Shown piece by piece: positions 6,324-12,388 of a DNA stretch of 12,388 bases; position 1 is the first letter of the stretch, and each line of letters begins with the position of its first letter. A program made the translations under genes and the position numbers. The notes below the pieces were generated by a model that made no database searches, was not told where the DNA came from, and saw nothing but the letters and a program-made list of their open reading frames with translations. The DNA lies in assembly GCA_902489475.1 (NCBI GenBank), contig CABUAH010000055.1, positions 1 through 12,388 on the forward strand, in the 5' to 3' direction. Source of the stretch: an uncultured Oscillospiraceae bacterium (GTDB lineage: Bacteria > Bacillota > Clostridia > Oscillospirales > Ruminococcaceae).

Positions 6324-7130
6324 ATGTATCCTATAATAGAGATTTTCGGCAAAGAATTCGGAACATATTCGATCATTTCACTATTTGGAATGATGCTTAG
6401 CTTTGTTGTGGCGTTTTTATTAGCGAGGCGAAAGAATGTAGAGCGTGAGGATTATATAATCCTTTGTCTTTTTATTGTAGCAGGACTTCTTTTGGGAAGT
6501 CACTTGGTTTACGGTATTACCAATATAAAATATCTGGTGATTGTATTTAAAAATCTGTCAAAGCTTAGTTTTATTGAAACAGTATCTTATGTTGTAAAAT
6601 ATTTCGGAGGCATGGTTTTTTACGGAGGATTTATAGGCGCATGTGTCGGCGTGTTGTTTTATACAAAGTTCCTGAAAAAAATTGAGCGTTCGCTTGCGTT
6701 TGATCTTCTTTCGGTGGCAATGCCGCTTTTTCATGTGTTTGGAAGAATAGGATGCTTTTTTGGCGGATGCTGTTACGGAAAAGAGTGGAGCTGGGGCTTT
6801 ACAGTGCATGGAAACACGCTTGTTCCGGAAATAAACGATGTTGTCAGAATTCCTGTTCAGCTTATCGAGGCAAGCTGTAACTTAATAATCTTTTTGCTGA
6901 TTTTATTTTTGTATTTCAAACTAAAACAGCGAGGAATTTTAATTTACATTTATATGATAATTTATTCCGTAACAAGATTTGTTTTAGAGTTTTACAGAGG
7001 AGATGAAATAAGAGGAGTATTCTTTTCTTTGTCAACATCTCAATGGATAAGCATAACTTTGTTTTTGTTCTCGATAATAAAGCTTATAACAATAAAGTAT
7101 AAAGATAATAACAAGGAAACAGCAGTATGA
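6324..7130 (+). CDS. lgt: Lgt-family protein (prolipoprotein diacylglyceryl transferase-like)
   Basis: Lgt moves a diacylglyceryl group from phosphatidylglycerol to the cysteine of prolipoproteins at the membrane. This 268-residue protein has about seven hydrophobic segments and Lgt landmarks: GGMVFYGG (95-102), GRIGCFFGGCCYG (140-152), PVQLIEA (177-183) and RF-LEF-R (218-225). R141, G152, R218 and E222 match residues known to matter in E. coli Lgt (R143, G154, R239, E243). However H103, N146 and E151 of E. coli are replaced by Y100, C144 and C149. This cysteine version is common in Clostridia, but its activity is uncertain. ATG 6324 follows GGAGG (6315-6319) by 4 bases; an in-frame TTG at 6309 is rejected because it precedes that site and lies in the terminator T-run. 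Confidence 0.8.
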   Translation: MYPIIEIFGKEFGTYSIISLFGMMLSFVVAFLLARRKNVEREDYIILCLFIVAGLLLGSHLVYGITNIKYLVIVFKNLSKLSFIETVSYVVKYFGGMVFYGGFIGACVGVLFYTKFLKKIERSLAFDLLSVAMPLFHVFGRIGCFFGGCCYGKEWSWGFTVHGNTLVPEINDVVRIPVQLIEASCNLIIFLLILFLYFKLKQRGILIYIYMIIYSVTRFVLEFYRGDEIRGVFFSLSTSQWISITLFLFSIIKLITIKYKDNNKETAV

Positions 7131-7144
7131 AAACTGCTGTTTTT
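7117..7144 (+). terminator. Terminator overlapping the end of the lgt-like gene
   Basis: AAACAGCAGT (7117-7126) pairs with ACTGCTGTTT (7133-7142) around loop ATGAAA, with a T-rich tail from 7140. The stem's left arm encodes the last residues of the Lgt-like protein and the stop codon TGA (7128-7130) lies in the loop. Translating ribosomes would cover the left arm, so termination may depend on ribosome release. Confidence 0.85.
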
Positions 7145-7157
7145 CTTTATTAAAGGA

Positions 7158-7186
7158 TTGAAAAAATATTTAATTTATGTTATACT
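7158..7186 (+). promoter_or_regulatory. Promoter of the GH2 gene
   Basis: TTGAAA (7158-7163), a 17-base spacer and TATACT (7181-7186), with TGT just before the -10 as an extended element. The expected start point is near 7193. This shows that an in-frame ATG at 7177, which overlaps the promoter, cannot be the start of the gene, and supports ATG 7231. Confidence 0.78.
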
Positions 7187-7230
7187 TCAATAAATGGCAA
7201 AAATTATCGGGTTTTGGAAGGAAATTTACT

Positions 7231-9969
7231 ATGATTAAAAGTATAGATTTATCAGGTGACTGGAGATTATATCTTGAAAAGAATTTAGAAAAAACCCCTT
7301 TAAAGGATTATAATGATACAATTGTTCTTCCATCTACAACTTCTTATTCGGGTAAGGGAGAAAGAAATCCAAGATACTCAAAGGGATTTTTAACGGACGA
7401 GTATGCATTTAAAGGTTATGCGTGGTTTGAGAAAAAGGTTGATTTCAGCGGCATTTCTTCAAAAAAGGTTTTTCTTTTCTTGGAGCGCACGAGAATAACA
7501 ACGCTTTATTTTGACGGAAAAGAAGTCGGAAGCTGTGACAGCTTAGTTTCTCCGCATATTTATGATATAAGTGATTTTGCATCTGACGGAGAGCATACAC
7601 TTACGATATGTGTTGCAAATGTTGGATACAAAACAGCAGGGGGACATCTTACAAGTAAGGATACTCAGTCAAACTGGAACGGAATAATAGGCAAAATCGA
7701 AATTCAGGTTTTTGAAAAGACATATATAGATGATCTGTTTGTTGAAAGTGATATTCAAAACAAAGCGTTTAAAATCCACGCTACGGTTTTCGGAGATGAA
7801 TCAGGTAAGGTAAAGGTATCCGCTGAAAGCTTTAACGGTCCGTATACTTCTAACACAGATGTTTTTGAAGCGGAGGAGTTTAATTACTCAAACGGTAAAA
7901 TAGATGTTGTTTATATCTTAGGCGAAAAGGCAAAGCTTTGGAGTGAATTTGAGCCGAATTTGTATCTTTTGAGAATTGATATAAACGGAGATGTTACGGA
8001 AAGCGTTGTCGGTTTGCGTGATTTTAAAACAAAAGGCGATAAGTTTACAATAAACGGTAAGAATACATTTTTAAGAGGAAAGCATGACGGATTGATTTTC
8101 CCTAAAACAGGTTATGTGCCGTGTGATGTTGACGAGTGGTTAAGGGTTATGGAAATATCACAAAGATATGGAATTAATCACTATCGTTTCCATACCTGCT
8201 GTCCGCCTGATGCTGCATTTATTGCGGCGGATATGCTTGGAATTTATATGGAGCCTGAGCTTCCGTTTTGGGGAACTATTGCTGCTCCCGATGAAGAGGG
8301 TTATAACGGTGAGGAACAGGAGTTTTTGATTTGCGAGGGGTATCGAATGCTCAAATTCTTTGGAAATCATCCCTCTTATTGTATGATGAGTCTTGGTAAT
8401 GAGCTTTGGGGAAGCACAAGCAGACTTAACGAGATTTTGGGAATGTATAAGTCAAAAGACAAACGTCATCTCTATACACAGGGAAGCAATAACTTTCAGC
8501 ATTTCCCGACGATTGTTGAGAATGATGATTTTTATTGCGGAGTAAGGCTTTCAAAGGACAGGCTGATAAGAGGTTCGTACGGAATGTGCGATGCACCTCT
8601 AGGTCATGTTCAAGTGGATAAGCCGTCTACATTAAAGAGATATGACTCGATAATAAAGCCTGAGGTGCGTGCTGAAAGCTCATCAGGTTTGAATGAAAAC
8701 GGAATGGTACAGATTCAGTACGGTACTACTATGAAGCTTGTAAAGGCGTCGGAAGCGGACGCAGGATTTGTGCCTGAAATTCCGATAATTACCCACGAGA
8801 TAGGACAGTATGAAACATATCCGAATTTTGATGAGATACAAAAATATAAAGGACCGCTAAAGGCAAGAAATTTCATGCTTTTTAAAAATCGTCTTGAGAA
8901 AAAAGGCTTAGGCGGACTTGCTAAGGATTACCACTTTGCAAGCGGAAAGCTTGCCGTAGCTTGCTATAAAGAAGAATTGGAATCAGCTCTTAGGTCACGC
9001 AGACTCGGCGGATTTCAGATCCTCGACATTCAGGATTTTTCGGGACAGGGAACTGCTCTTGTCGGAATATTAGACGCATTTATGGATTCAAAGGGACTTG
9101 TGACCGAAAAAGAGTGGAGAGCATTTTGCTCAGAAACAGTTTTGCTTGCGGAGTTTGATTCGTATGTTTACGAGTCTGGCGATGAGTTTAAAGCGCATCT
9201 TTCTGTTACTCACTTCGGTAAAGAGGAACTTGACGGAAAGGGTTTGTCATGGAGCTTAAAGCTGGACGGAGAGACTTCCGCATCTGGATGTGAAAAGATA
9301 ACCGGCAGCGGAAACTATTATGATATTGCTGATATTTCATTTAAGATCCCCGACATTCAAAGACCATGCGATATGATTTTATGTCTTTCTCTTGACGGAG
9401 AGGACATAGAAAACAGCTATAGAATATTTGTTTATCCAAATAATATCCAAGCGGAGCTTGACGGTGTTTACATTTTTGAAAGTGCTGACGATCCTTTAGC
9501 TCAAAAGCTTTTGAAAGGCGGCAAAACTGTTTTGATAACTCCGAAGCTTAGAAGCGATGACGAAAACTCCATCGAGGGCTTTTACTGTCAGGATTTTTGG
9601 TGCTACCCGATGTTTAAGTCAATTTCTTTGATGATGAACAAGCCTGTTCCGGTAGGCACAATGGGACTTTTGATAGATAATAAGCATAAAGCGCTCTCGG
9701 AATTTCCAAGCGAGATCTATTCTACTGAGCAGTGGTGGGAGATCGTTATGAACTCAAGAAGCGATATTTTGGACGGAAATGACAAAGACAAAAACATCAT
9801 CGTTCGTACAATTGATAACTTTGAGCGAAATCATAGCTTGGGACTTTTATATGAATATGAAAAGGACGGGGGAAAGGCAGTTGTCTTAAACTGTGATCTT
9901 GACGCTCTTTCACAAAGTCCGAACGGCAGACAGTTTATAAAGAGCGTATTTGATTATGTTTGTAATTAA
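7231..9969 (+). CDS. Glycoside hydrolase family 2 protein, cytoplasmic
   Basis: Retaining exo-glycosidase of the GH2 clan (beta-galactosidase, beta-glucuronidase and related types); exact substrate not readable. The 912 residues have no signal peptide. Order: N-terminal jelly-roll sugar-binding domain (from SGDWRLYL, to about 165), Ig-like domain (about 170-270), TIM barrel (about 275-640) with YRFH (318-321), acid/base E391 in GNELWG and probable nucleophile E523 in THEIGQY, a beta-sandwich (about 645-745), and a C-terminal domain (from about 751) resembling the GATase-like domain of larger glycosidases. The stretch GFQILDIQDFSGQGTALVG (594-612) marks a subgroup I associate with gut bacteria. 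ATG 7231 has AAGGAAA about 8 bases upstream; the in-frame ATG at 7177 lies inside the promoter. Single-gene unit, with no transporter or other sugar gene beside it. Confidence 0.9.
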   Translation: MIKSIDLSGDWRLYLEKNLEKTPLKDYNDTIVLPSTTSYSGKGERNPRYSKGFLTDEYAFKGYAWFEKKVDFSGISSKKVFLFLERTRITTLYFDGKEVGSCDSLVSPHIYDISDFASDGEHTLTICVANVGYKTAGGHLTSKDTQSNWNGIIGKIEIQVFEKTYIDDLFVESDIQNKAFKIHATVFGDESGKVKVSAESFNGPYTSNTDVFEAEEFNYSNGKIDVVYILGEKAKLWSEFEPNLYLLRIDINGDVTESVVGLRDFKTKGDKFTINGKNTFLRGKHDGLIFPKTGYVPCDVDEWLRVMEISQRYGINHYRFHTCCPPDAAFIAADMLGIYMEPELPFWGTIAAPDEEGYNGEEQEFLICEGYRMLKFFGNHPSYCMMSLGNELWGSTSRLNEILGMYKSKDKRHLYTQGSNNFQHFPTIVENDDFYCGVRLSKDRLIRGSYGMCDAPLGHVQVDKPSTLKRYDSIIKPEVRAESSSGLNENGMVQIQYGTTMKLVKASEADAGFVPEIPIITHEIGQYETYPNFDEIQKYKGPLKARNFMLFKNRLEKKGLGGLAKDYHFASGKLAVACYKEELESALRSRRLGGFQILDIQDFSGQGTALVGILDAFMDSKGLVTEKEWRAFCSETVLLAEFDSYVYESGDEFKAHLSVTHFGKEELDGKGLSWSLKLDGETSASGCEKITGSGNYYDIADISFKIPDIQRPCDMILCLSLDGEDIENSYRIFVYPNNIQAELDGVYIFESADDPLAQKLLKGGKTVLITPKLRSDDENSIEGFYCQDFWCYPMFKSISLMMNKPVPVGTMGLLIDNKHKALSEFPSEIYSTEQWWEIVMNSRSDILDGNDKDKNIIVRTIDNFERNHSLGLLYEYEKDGGKAVVLNCDLDALSQSPNGRQFIKSVFDYVCN

Positions 9970-9977
9970 AGAATTTT

Positions 9978-10004
9978 AAGCGGCAGTTTTATTGCCGCTT
10001 TTTT
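9978..10004 (+). terminator. Terminator of the GH2 gene
   Basis: AAGCGGCA (9978-9985) pairs with TGCCGCTT (9993-10000) around loop GTTTTAT, and T 9999-10004 completes a standard intrinsic terminator 8 bases after the stop codon. Confidence 0.93.
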
Positions 10005-10010
10005 CTTAAA

Positions 10011-10066
10011 GTCCGCATTTTCCTGCTTCGCAACCAATAGTTGCATATGAATTTCAAACTAAAATG
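10011..10066. repeat. Intergenic stretch sharing blocks with the dnaK-dnaJ gap
   Basis: Three words occur here in the same order as in the dnaK-dnaJ gap: GTCCGCATTTT (10011-10021; also 3753-3763), TGCATAT (10042-10048; also 3856-3862) and AAACTAAAATG (10056-10066; AAACTAAATG at 3872-3881). A small hairpin GCAAC/GTTGC (10030-10034/10040-10044) lies between. This suggests two diverged or truncated copies of one dispersed intergenic element. No gene is visible here. Confidence 0.4.
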
Positions 10067-10068
10067 TA

Positions 10069-10097
10069 TTGAAGTAGCAAAAATAATCTGATAAAAT
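10069..10097 (+). promoter_or_regulatory. Probable promoter of the XRE regulator gene
   Basis: TTGAAG (10069-10074), a 17-base spacer and TAAAAT (10092-10097). The -35 is weak and the -10 has one mismatch. Transcription would begin near 10104, leaving a leader of about 65 bases with no recognised element. Confidence 0.6.
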
Positions 10098-10168
10098 AAA
10101 TACATGGATAAAGGAAAATAGTCTGTAGAAAAAGTACATTTTTCAAATATTTAAAAGGGGTTTTGACA

Positions 10169-10984
10169 ATGGATATAAAAACTGCTAACAGGCTTTATGA
10201 GCTTAGAAAGAAAAAAGGTTTTTCTCAGGAGGCACTCGCCGAAAAACTGGGTATTTCCCGTCAGTCGGTTTCAAAATGGGAAAGAGCGGAGTCGAGTCCT
10301 GACACTGATAATCTTATTGCACTCGCAAGGCTTTATGATGTGTCGCTTGACGAATTGCTTCTCGGTGGGGAAAAGGAAGAAAACCCGACCGGAGATCAAA
10401 CATCTCAGGAGAGCGGCGAGAATAAATCAGACATTTTAAATGATGAAGAAGAGTATCAAAAATACGTGGATGAGGGATATAATTTTATTAAGGTCGATTC
10501 TGACGGAGATAGAGTTAGAGTAGGAACCCGTGGCGTTTATGTTCAGTCAAAGGACGGCGACAATGTTAAGGTTGGATTTAAGGGCATAAGCGTAAACGGC
10601 GAAAAGCCAAATAAGGACCTTTTCAAGCATGGGCATATTTTTAATGATGAAGTAAAAAGCAGCTCTAAGGTGCTTAAAGCATTCAGAGCATTTCCGTACC
10701 CGGTATTTGCGTGTATACCGTTTTTCCTGTGTGGATTTTTTATCAGCGGCGGTTGGCGGTGGAGCTGGCTGTGGTTTTTGACAATACCTCTTTATTATAC
10801 GCTGATTGAAGCGATCGCAAAGAAAAAACCGAGCCATTTTGCGTACCCTGTTTTAGCGGCGATAGTATTTTTCGTGTTGGGATTTTTTGTGAGCGGAGCG
10901 TGGGGCTGGTGCTGGCTGGTATTTTTGACGATTCCACTTTATTATGGCATAGCAGGCGTTTTCGGCAAAAAGGCGGATAAATAG
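10169..10984 (+). CDS. Membrane-anchored XRE-family regulator with duplicated domains
   Basis: A 271-residue protein: an XRE/Cro-type helix-turn-helix (about 6-62, with SQEALAEKLGISRQSVSKWE at 19-38), an acidic linker (about 67-103), a beta-like region made of two 17-residue repeats (112-128 and 129-145, each DGDxVxVGxxGxxV), a basic turn, then two copies of a 49-residue membrane unit (from F175 and from F224), each with YPV, FF--GFF-SG-W-W-WL and FLTIPLYY. The DNA-binding domain should lie in the cytoplasm, tied to the membrane by up to four segments, so it may sense an envelope or lipid signal; this is inference. ATG 10169 is 8 bases behind AAAGGGG (10154-10160); a TTG two codons earlier is less likely. 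Targets unknown. No terminator follows, so transcripts may enter fprA. Confidence 0.85.
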   Translation: MDIKTANRLYELRKKKGFSQEALAEKLGISRQSVSKWERAESSPDTDNLIALARLYDVSLDELLLGGEKEENPTGDQTSQESGENKSDILNDEEEYQKYVDEGYNFIKVDSDGDRVRVGTRGVYVQSKDGDNVKVGFKGISVNGEKPNKDLFKHGHIFNDEVKSSSKVLKAFRAFPYPVFACIPFFLCGFFISGGWRWSWLWFLTIPLYYTLIEAIAKKKPSHFAYPVLAAIVFFVLGFFVSGAWGWCWLVFLTIPLYYGIAGVFGKKADK

Positions 10985-11025
10985 ATTTTACGTGGATTCC
11001 GATGTGATTTTGCCTGTAGGTTATC

Positions 11026-11053
11026 TTGACATAATCTTAAATTTGGGTATAAT
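11026..11053 (+). promoter_or_regulatory. Sigma-A promoter of fprA
   Basis: Perfect TTGACA (11026-11031) and TATAAT (11048-11053) with a 16-base spacer, ending in GGG before the -10 exactly as at the hrcA promoter. The start point should be near 11060. High basal expression of the flavodiiron protein would be expected unless repressed. Confidence 0.9.
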
Positions 11054-11056
11054 TGT

Positions 11057-11076
11057 ATATGACGTTAAAATCATAT
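11057..11076. promoter_or_regulatory. Inverted repeat at the fprA start point, operator candidate
   Basis: ATATGA (11057-11062) and TCATAT (11071-11076) form a 6-8-6 inverted repeat covering the predicted transcription start and touching the ribosome-binding site (11076-11083). It could bind a repressor or form a weak leader hairpin. Short A/T-rich palindromes occur by chance, and it matches no operator I know with certainty. Confidence 0.3.
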
Positions 11077-11089
11077 GGGAGGATTAAAA

Positions 11090-12253
11090 ATGAAAGATAC
11101 TTACATTTCAGAAAACGTAAAATACATTGGTGTAGACGATCGAGATATTGATCTCTTTGAGAGCCAGTACATTGTTCCGAACGGTGTTTCTTATAATTCT
11201 TATGTAATACTCGATGAGAAGATCTGTGTTATGGATACAGTGGATAAAAGAAAGACGGAAGAGTGGCTTGACAATTTAAAGGCAGAGCTGAATGGTAAAA
11301 AACCCGATTATCTTGTTATTCATCATATGGAGCCTGATCATGCAGGAAGCATCGCACGTTTCGTAGAAAATTTCCCTGAAACCACATTAGTGGGAAATGC
11401 AAAGACTTTTTCTATGCTTCCACAATTTTTTGACTTTGAATTTGAGCATAAAAAGCTCATTGTAAAAGAGGGAGATACGCTTCCTTTGGGCAGCCATACG
11501 CTTACCTTTGTAATGGCACCTATGGTACATTGGCCTGAGGTTATGGTTTCGTATGAATCAAGCGAGAAAATTTTGTTTTCAGCAGACGGCTTTGGAAAGT
11601 TTGGTGCGCTTGATACCGAGGAGGACTGGGCTTGCGAGGCGAGAAGATACTACTTTAATATCGTAGGAAAATACGGTGCTCAGGTCCAGGCTCTTTTAAA
11701 GAAAGCATCGGCACTTGATATTCAGACTATCTGTCCGTTGCATGGACCTATTCTTAAAGAAAACCTAGGATACTATATTGATCTTTACGATACATGGTCA
11801 AGCTATAAGCCGGAAGCTGAGGGAGTATTTATTGCATACGCTTCAATTCACGGGAATACAGCTAAAGCTGCAAAAAGATTTAAGGAGATCTTGGAAGCGA
11901 AGGGTGCAAAAAAGGTAGCGATCGCCGATGTTTCAAGAGATGATATTGCTGAGTGCGTTGAGGATGCATTCAAGTATGGAAAAATCGTTTTGGCAGCGTC
12001 CAGCTATGATGCAGGAGTTTTTGCTCCGATGGCGGATTTCCTTCATCATTTGCAGTCAAAGGCATGGCAGAACAGAGATGTAGCAATAATCGAAAACGGC
12101 TCATGGGGACCGACTGCTGCAAGAACAATGAAAGCTGTTTTGGAAACCATGAAGGACATACGGGTTTGCGACACGGTTGTTACAATCCGTTCGACAATGA
12201 AGGAAGCTGATATTCCAAAGCTTGAAGCTTTGGCAGATGAGCTTTTAAAGTAA
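11090..12253 (+). CDS. fprA: Class A flavodiiron protein (O2/NO reductase)
   Basis: Reduces O2 to water and/or NO to N2O in the cytoplasm of anaerobes, usually taking electrons from rubredoxin or a similar carrier. The 387 residues comprise a metallo-beta-lactamase-like domain (about 1-245) with a complete di-iron ligand set (H79, E81, D83 and H84 in HHMEPDH; H147; D166; H218) and a C-terminal flavodoxin domain (about 246-387) with the FMN phosphate loop SIHGNT (252-257). There is no extra rubredoxin or flavin reductase domain, hence class A; the electron donor must be encoded elsewhere. ATG 11090 follows TGGGAGGA (11076-11083) by 6 bases; an in-frame ATG at 11075 overlaps that site and is rejected. 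It has its own promoter. O2 versus NO preference cannot be read from sequence. Confidence 0.96.
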   Translation: MKDTYISENVKYIGVDDRDIDLFESQYIVPNGVSYNSYVILDEKICVMDTVDKRKTEEWLDNLKAELNGKKPDYLVIHHMEPDHAGSIARFVENFPETTLVGNAKTFSMLPQFFDFEFEHKKLIVKEGDTLPLGSHTLTFVMAPMVHWPEVMVSYESSEKILFSADGFGKFGALDTEEDWACEARRYYFNIVGKYGAQVQALLKKASALDIQTICPLHGPILKENLGYYIDLYDTWSSYKPEAEGVFIAYASIHGNTAKAAKRFKEILEAKGAKKVAIADVSRDDIAECVEDAFKYGKIVLAASSYDAGVFAPMADFLHHLQSKAWQNRDVAIIENGSWGPTAARTMKAVLETMKDIRVCDTVVTIRSTMKEADIPKLEALADELLK

Positions 12254-12260
12254 CTTTATG

Positions 12261-12289
12261 TTGACAAACATAGTGAAAGTGTATATAAT
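12261..12289 (+). promoter_or_regulatory. Consensus sigma-A promoter at the right edge
   Basis: TTGACA (12261-12266), a 17-base spacer and TATAAT (12284-12289), with no mismatch. It lies 8 bases after the fprA stop codon and points away from fprA. Transcription should begin near 12296, only about 46 bases before a terminator stem. Confidence 0.92.
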
Positions 12290-12295
12290 ATAAAT

Positions 12296-12382
12296 ATAAA
12301 GAGAGCCTGCTTAGATAAGCGGATTCTCCTCGTGTTAGTTAAAAAATAACCGTCGACTTGGAGAGAGGGCGGTTATTTTTTT
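12296..12382 (+). ncRNA. Predicted small structured RNA, about 87 nt
   Basis: From the predicted start point, an 11-bp stem with loop AGAT (GAGAG, CC, GCTT at 12301-12312 with GGATTCTC and AAGC at 12317-12328, single-base bulges) is followed by about 13 unpaired bases and a terminator (12342-12382). No ribosome-binding site with an open frame is present, so the product is probably RNA. I see two readings: an antitoxin RNA of a type I toxin-antitoxin pair of the Fst or holin-like kind, whose toxin would lie on the minus strand just beyond the window, or a short attenuated leader of a + strand gene. The first is favoured because the terminator works both ways. Confidence 0.5.
12342..12382. terminator. 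Bidirectional terminator at the right edge
   Basis: AAAAATAACCG (12342-12352) pairs perfectly with CGGTTATTTTT (12370-12380) around a 17-base G-rich loop. T 12376-12382 serves the + strand and the A-run 12341-12346 gives a T-run on the minus strand, so convergent transcripts could both end here. On the minus strand one frame enters from the edge and ends I-I-K-K-stop at 12373-12375, directly before the stem. Confidence 0.85.
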
Positions 12383-12388
12383 ATTATA

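Noticed and set aside
7177..7230. Upstream ATG start for the GH2 gene
   Set aside because: This ATG overlaps the extended -10 promoter element, upstream of the predicted transcription start, and lacks a ribosome-binding site.
12335..12388. Minus-strand frame of 17 codons entering from the right edge
   Set aside because: It is too short to judge and runs through the terminator stem; only the neighbouring frame ending at 12373 is compatible with a gene stopping before the terminator, and that too lies mostly outside the window.
12296..12388. T-box or other known riboswitch
   Set aside because: The expected conserved motifs of a T-box (specifier loop, TGGNACCGCG) are absent and the RNA is too short; no other riboswitch pattern was recognised.

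Overview
The window looks like a chromosomal segment of a low-GC, anaerobic Firmicute, most likely a gut Clostridia of the Ruminococcus/Oscillospiraceae type. The evidence is the hrcA-grpE-dnaK-dnaJ order with a perfect CIRCE operator, a DnaK without the long Gram-negative insertion, TTGACA/TATAAT promoters, GGAGG ribosome-binding sites, A/T-rich codons with AGA/AGG arginine, and a flavodiiron protein. The assignment is inferred from content, not from a database search. Every supported protein gene lies on the + strand.

Layout: (1) 1-96, the tail of a preceding unit: a repeat-like stretch and a terminator. (2) 136-5176, the class I heat-shock operon: promoter, CIRCE, hrcA (GTG start at 233), grpE, dnaK, a 235-base hairpin-rich gap, dnaJ, terminator. 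(3) 5200-6310, a strong promoter, a 120-base leader, then two small related membrane proteins of DUF4190 type, the first with an N-terminal zinc ribbon; a terminator hairpin follows. (4) 6324-7130, an Lgt-like membrane protein whose ribosome-binding site sits right behind that terminator and whose own 3' end forms another terminator. (5) 7158-10004, a single-gene unit for a 912-residue cytoplasmic family GH2 glycosidase. (6) 10069-10984, a membrane-anchored XRE-family regulator built from two internal duplications. (7) 11026-12253, a class A flavodiiron protein (O2/NO reductase). (8) 12261-12388, a consensus promoter, a hairpin and a two-way terminator, which would make an RNA of about 87 nt cut off only by the window edge.

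How it fits together: HrcA represses its own operon at CIRCE and frees it when GroE is titrated by unfolded protein; GrpE, DnaK and DnaJ form one chaperone cycle. The genes after dnaJ look like separately transcribed units rather than a pathway: envelope proteins, an orphan glycosidase, a regulator and an oxidative or nitrosative stress enzyme.

Most of the window is ordinary housekeeping DNA. The items most worth a second look are the small RNA at the right edge (possibly the antitoxin RNA of a convergent type I toxin), the doubly duplicated regulator, the Lgt-like protein with changed active-site residues, the extra CIRCE half-site, and repeat blocks shared between two intergenic gaps. No CRISPR array, transposase, tRNA or rRNA was seen.
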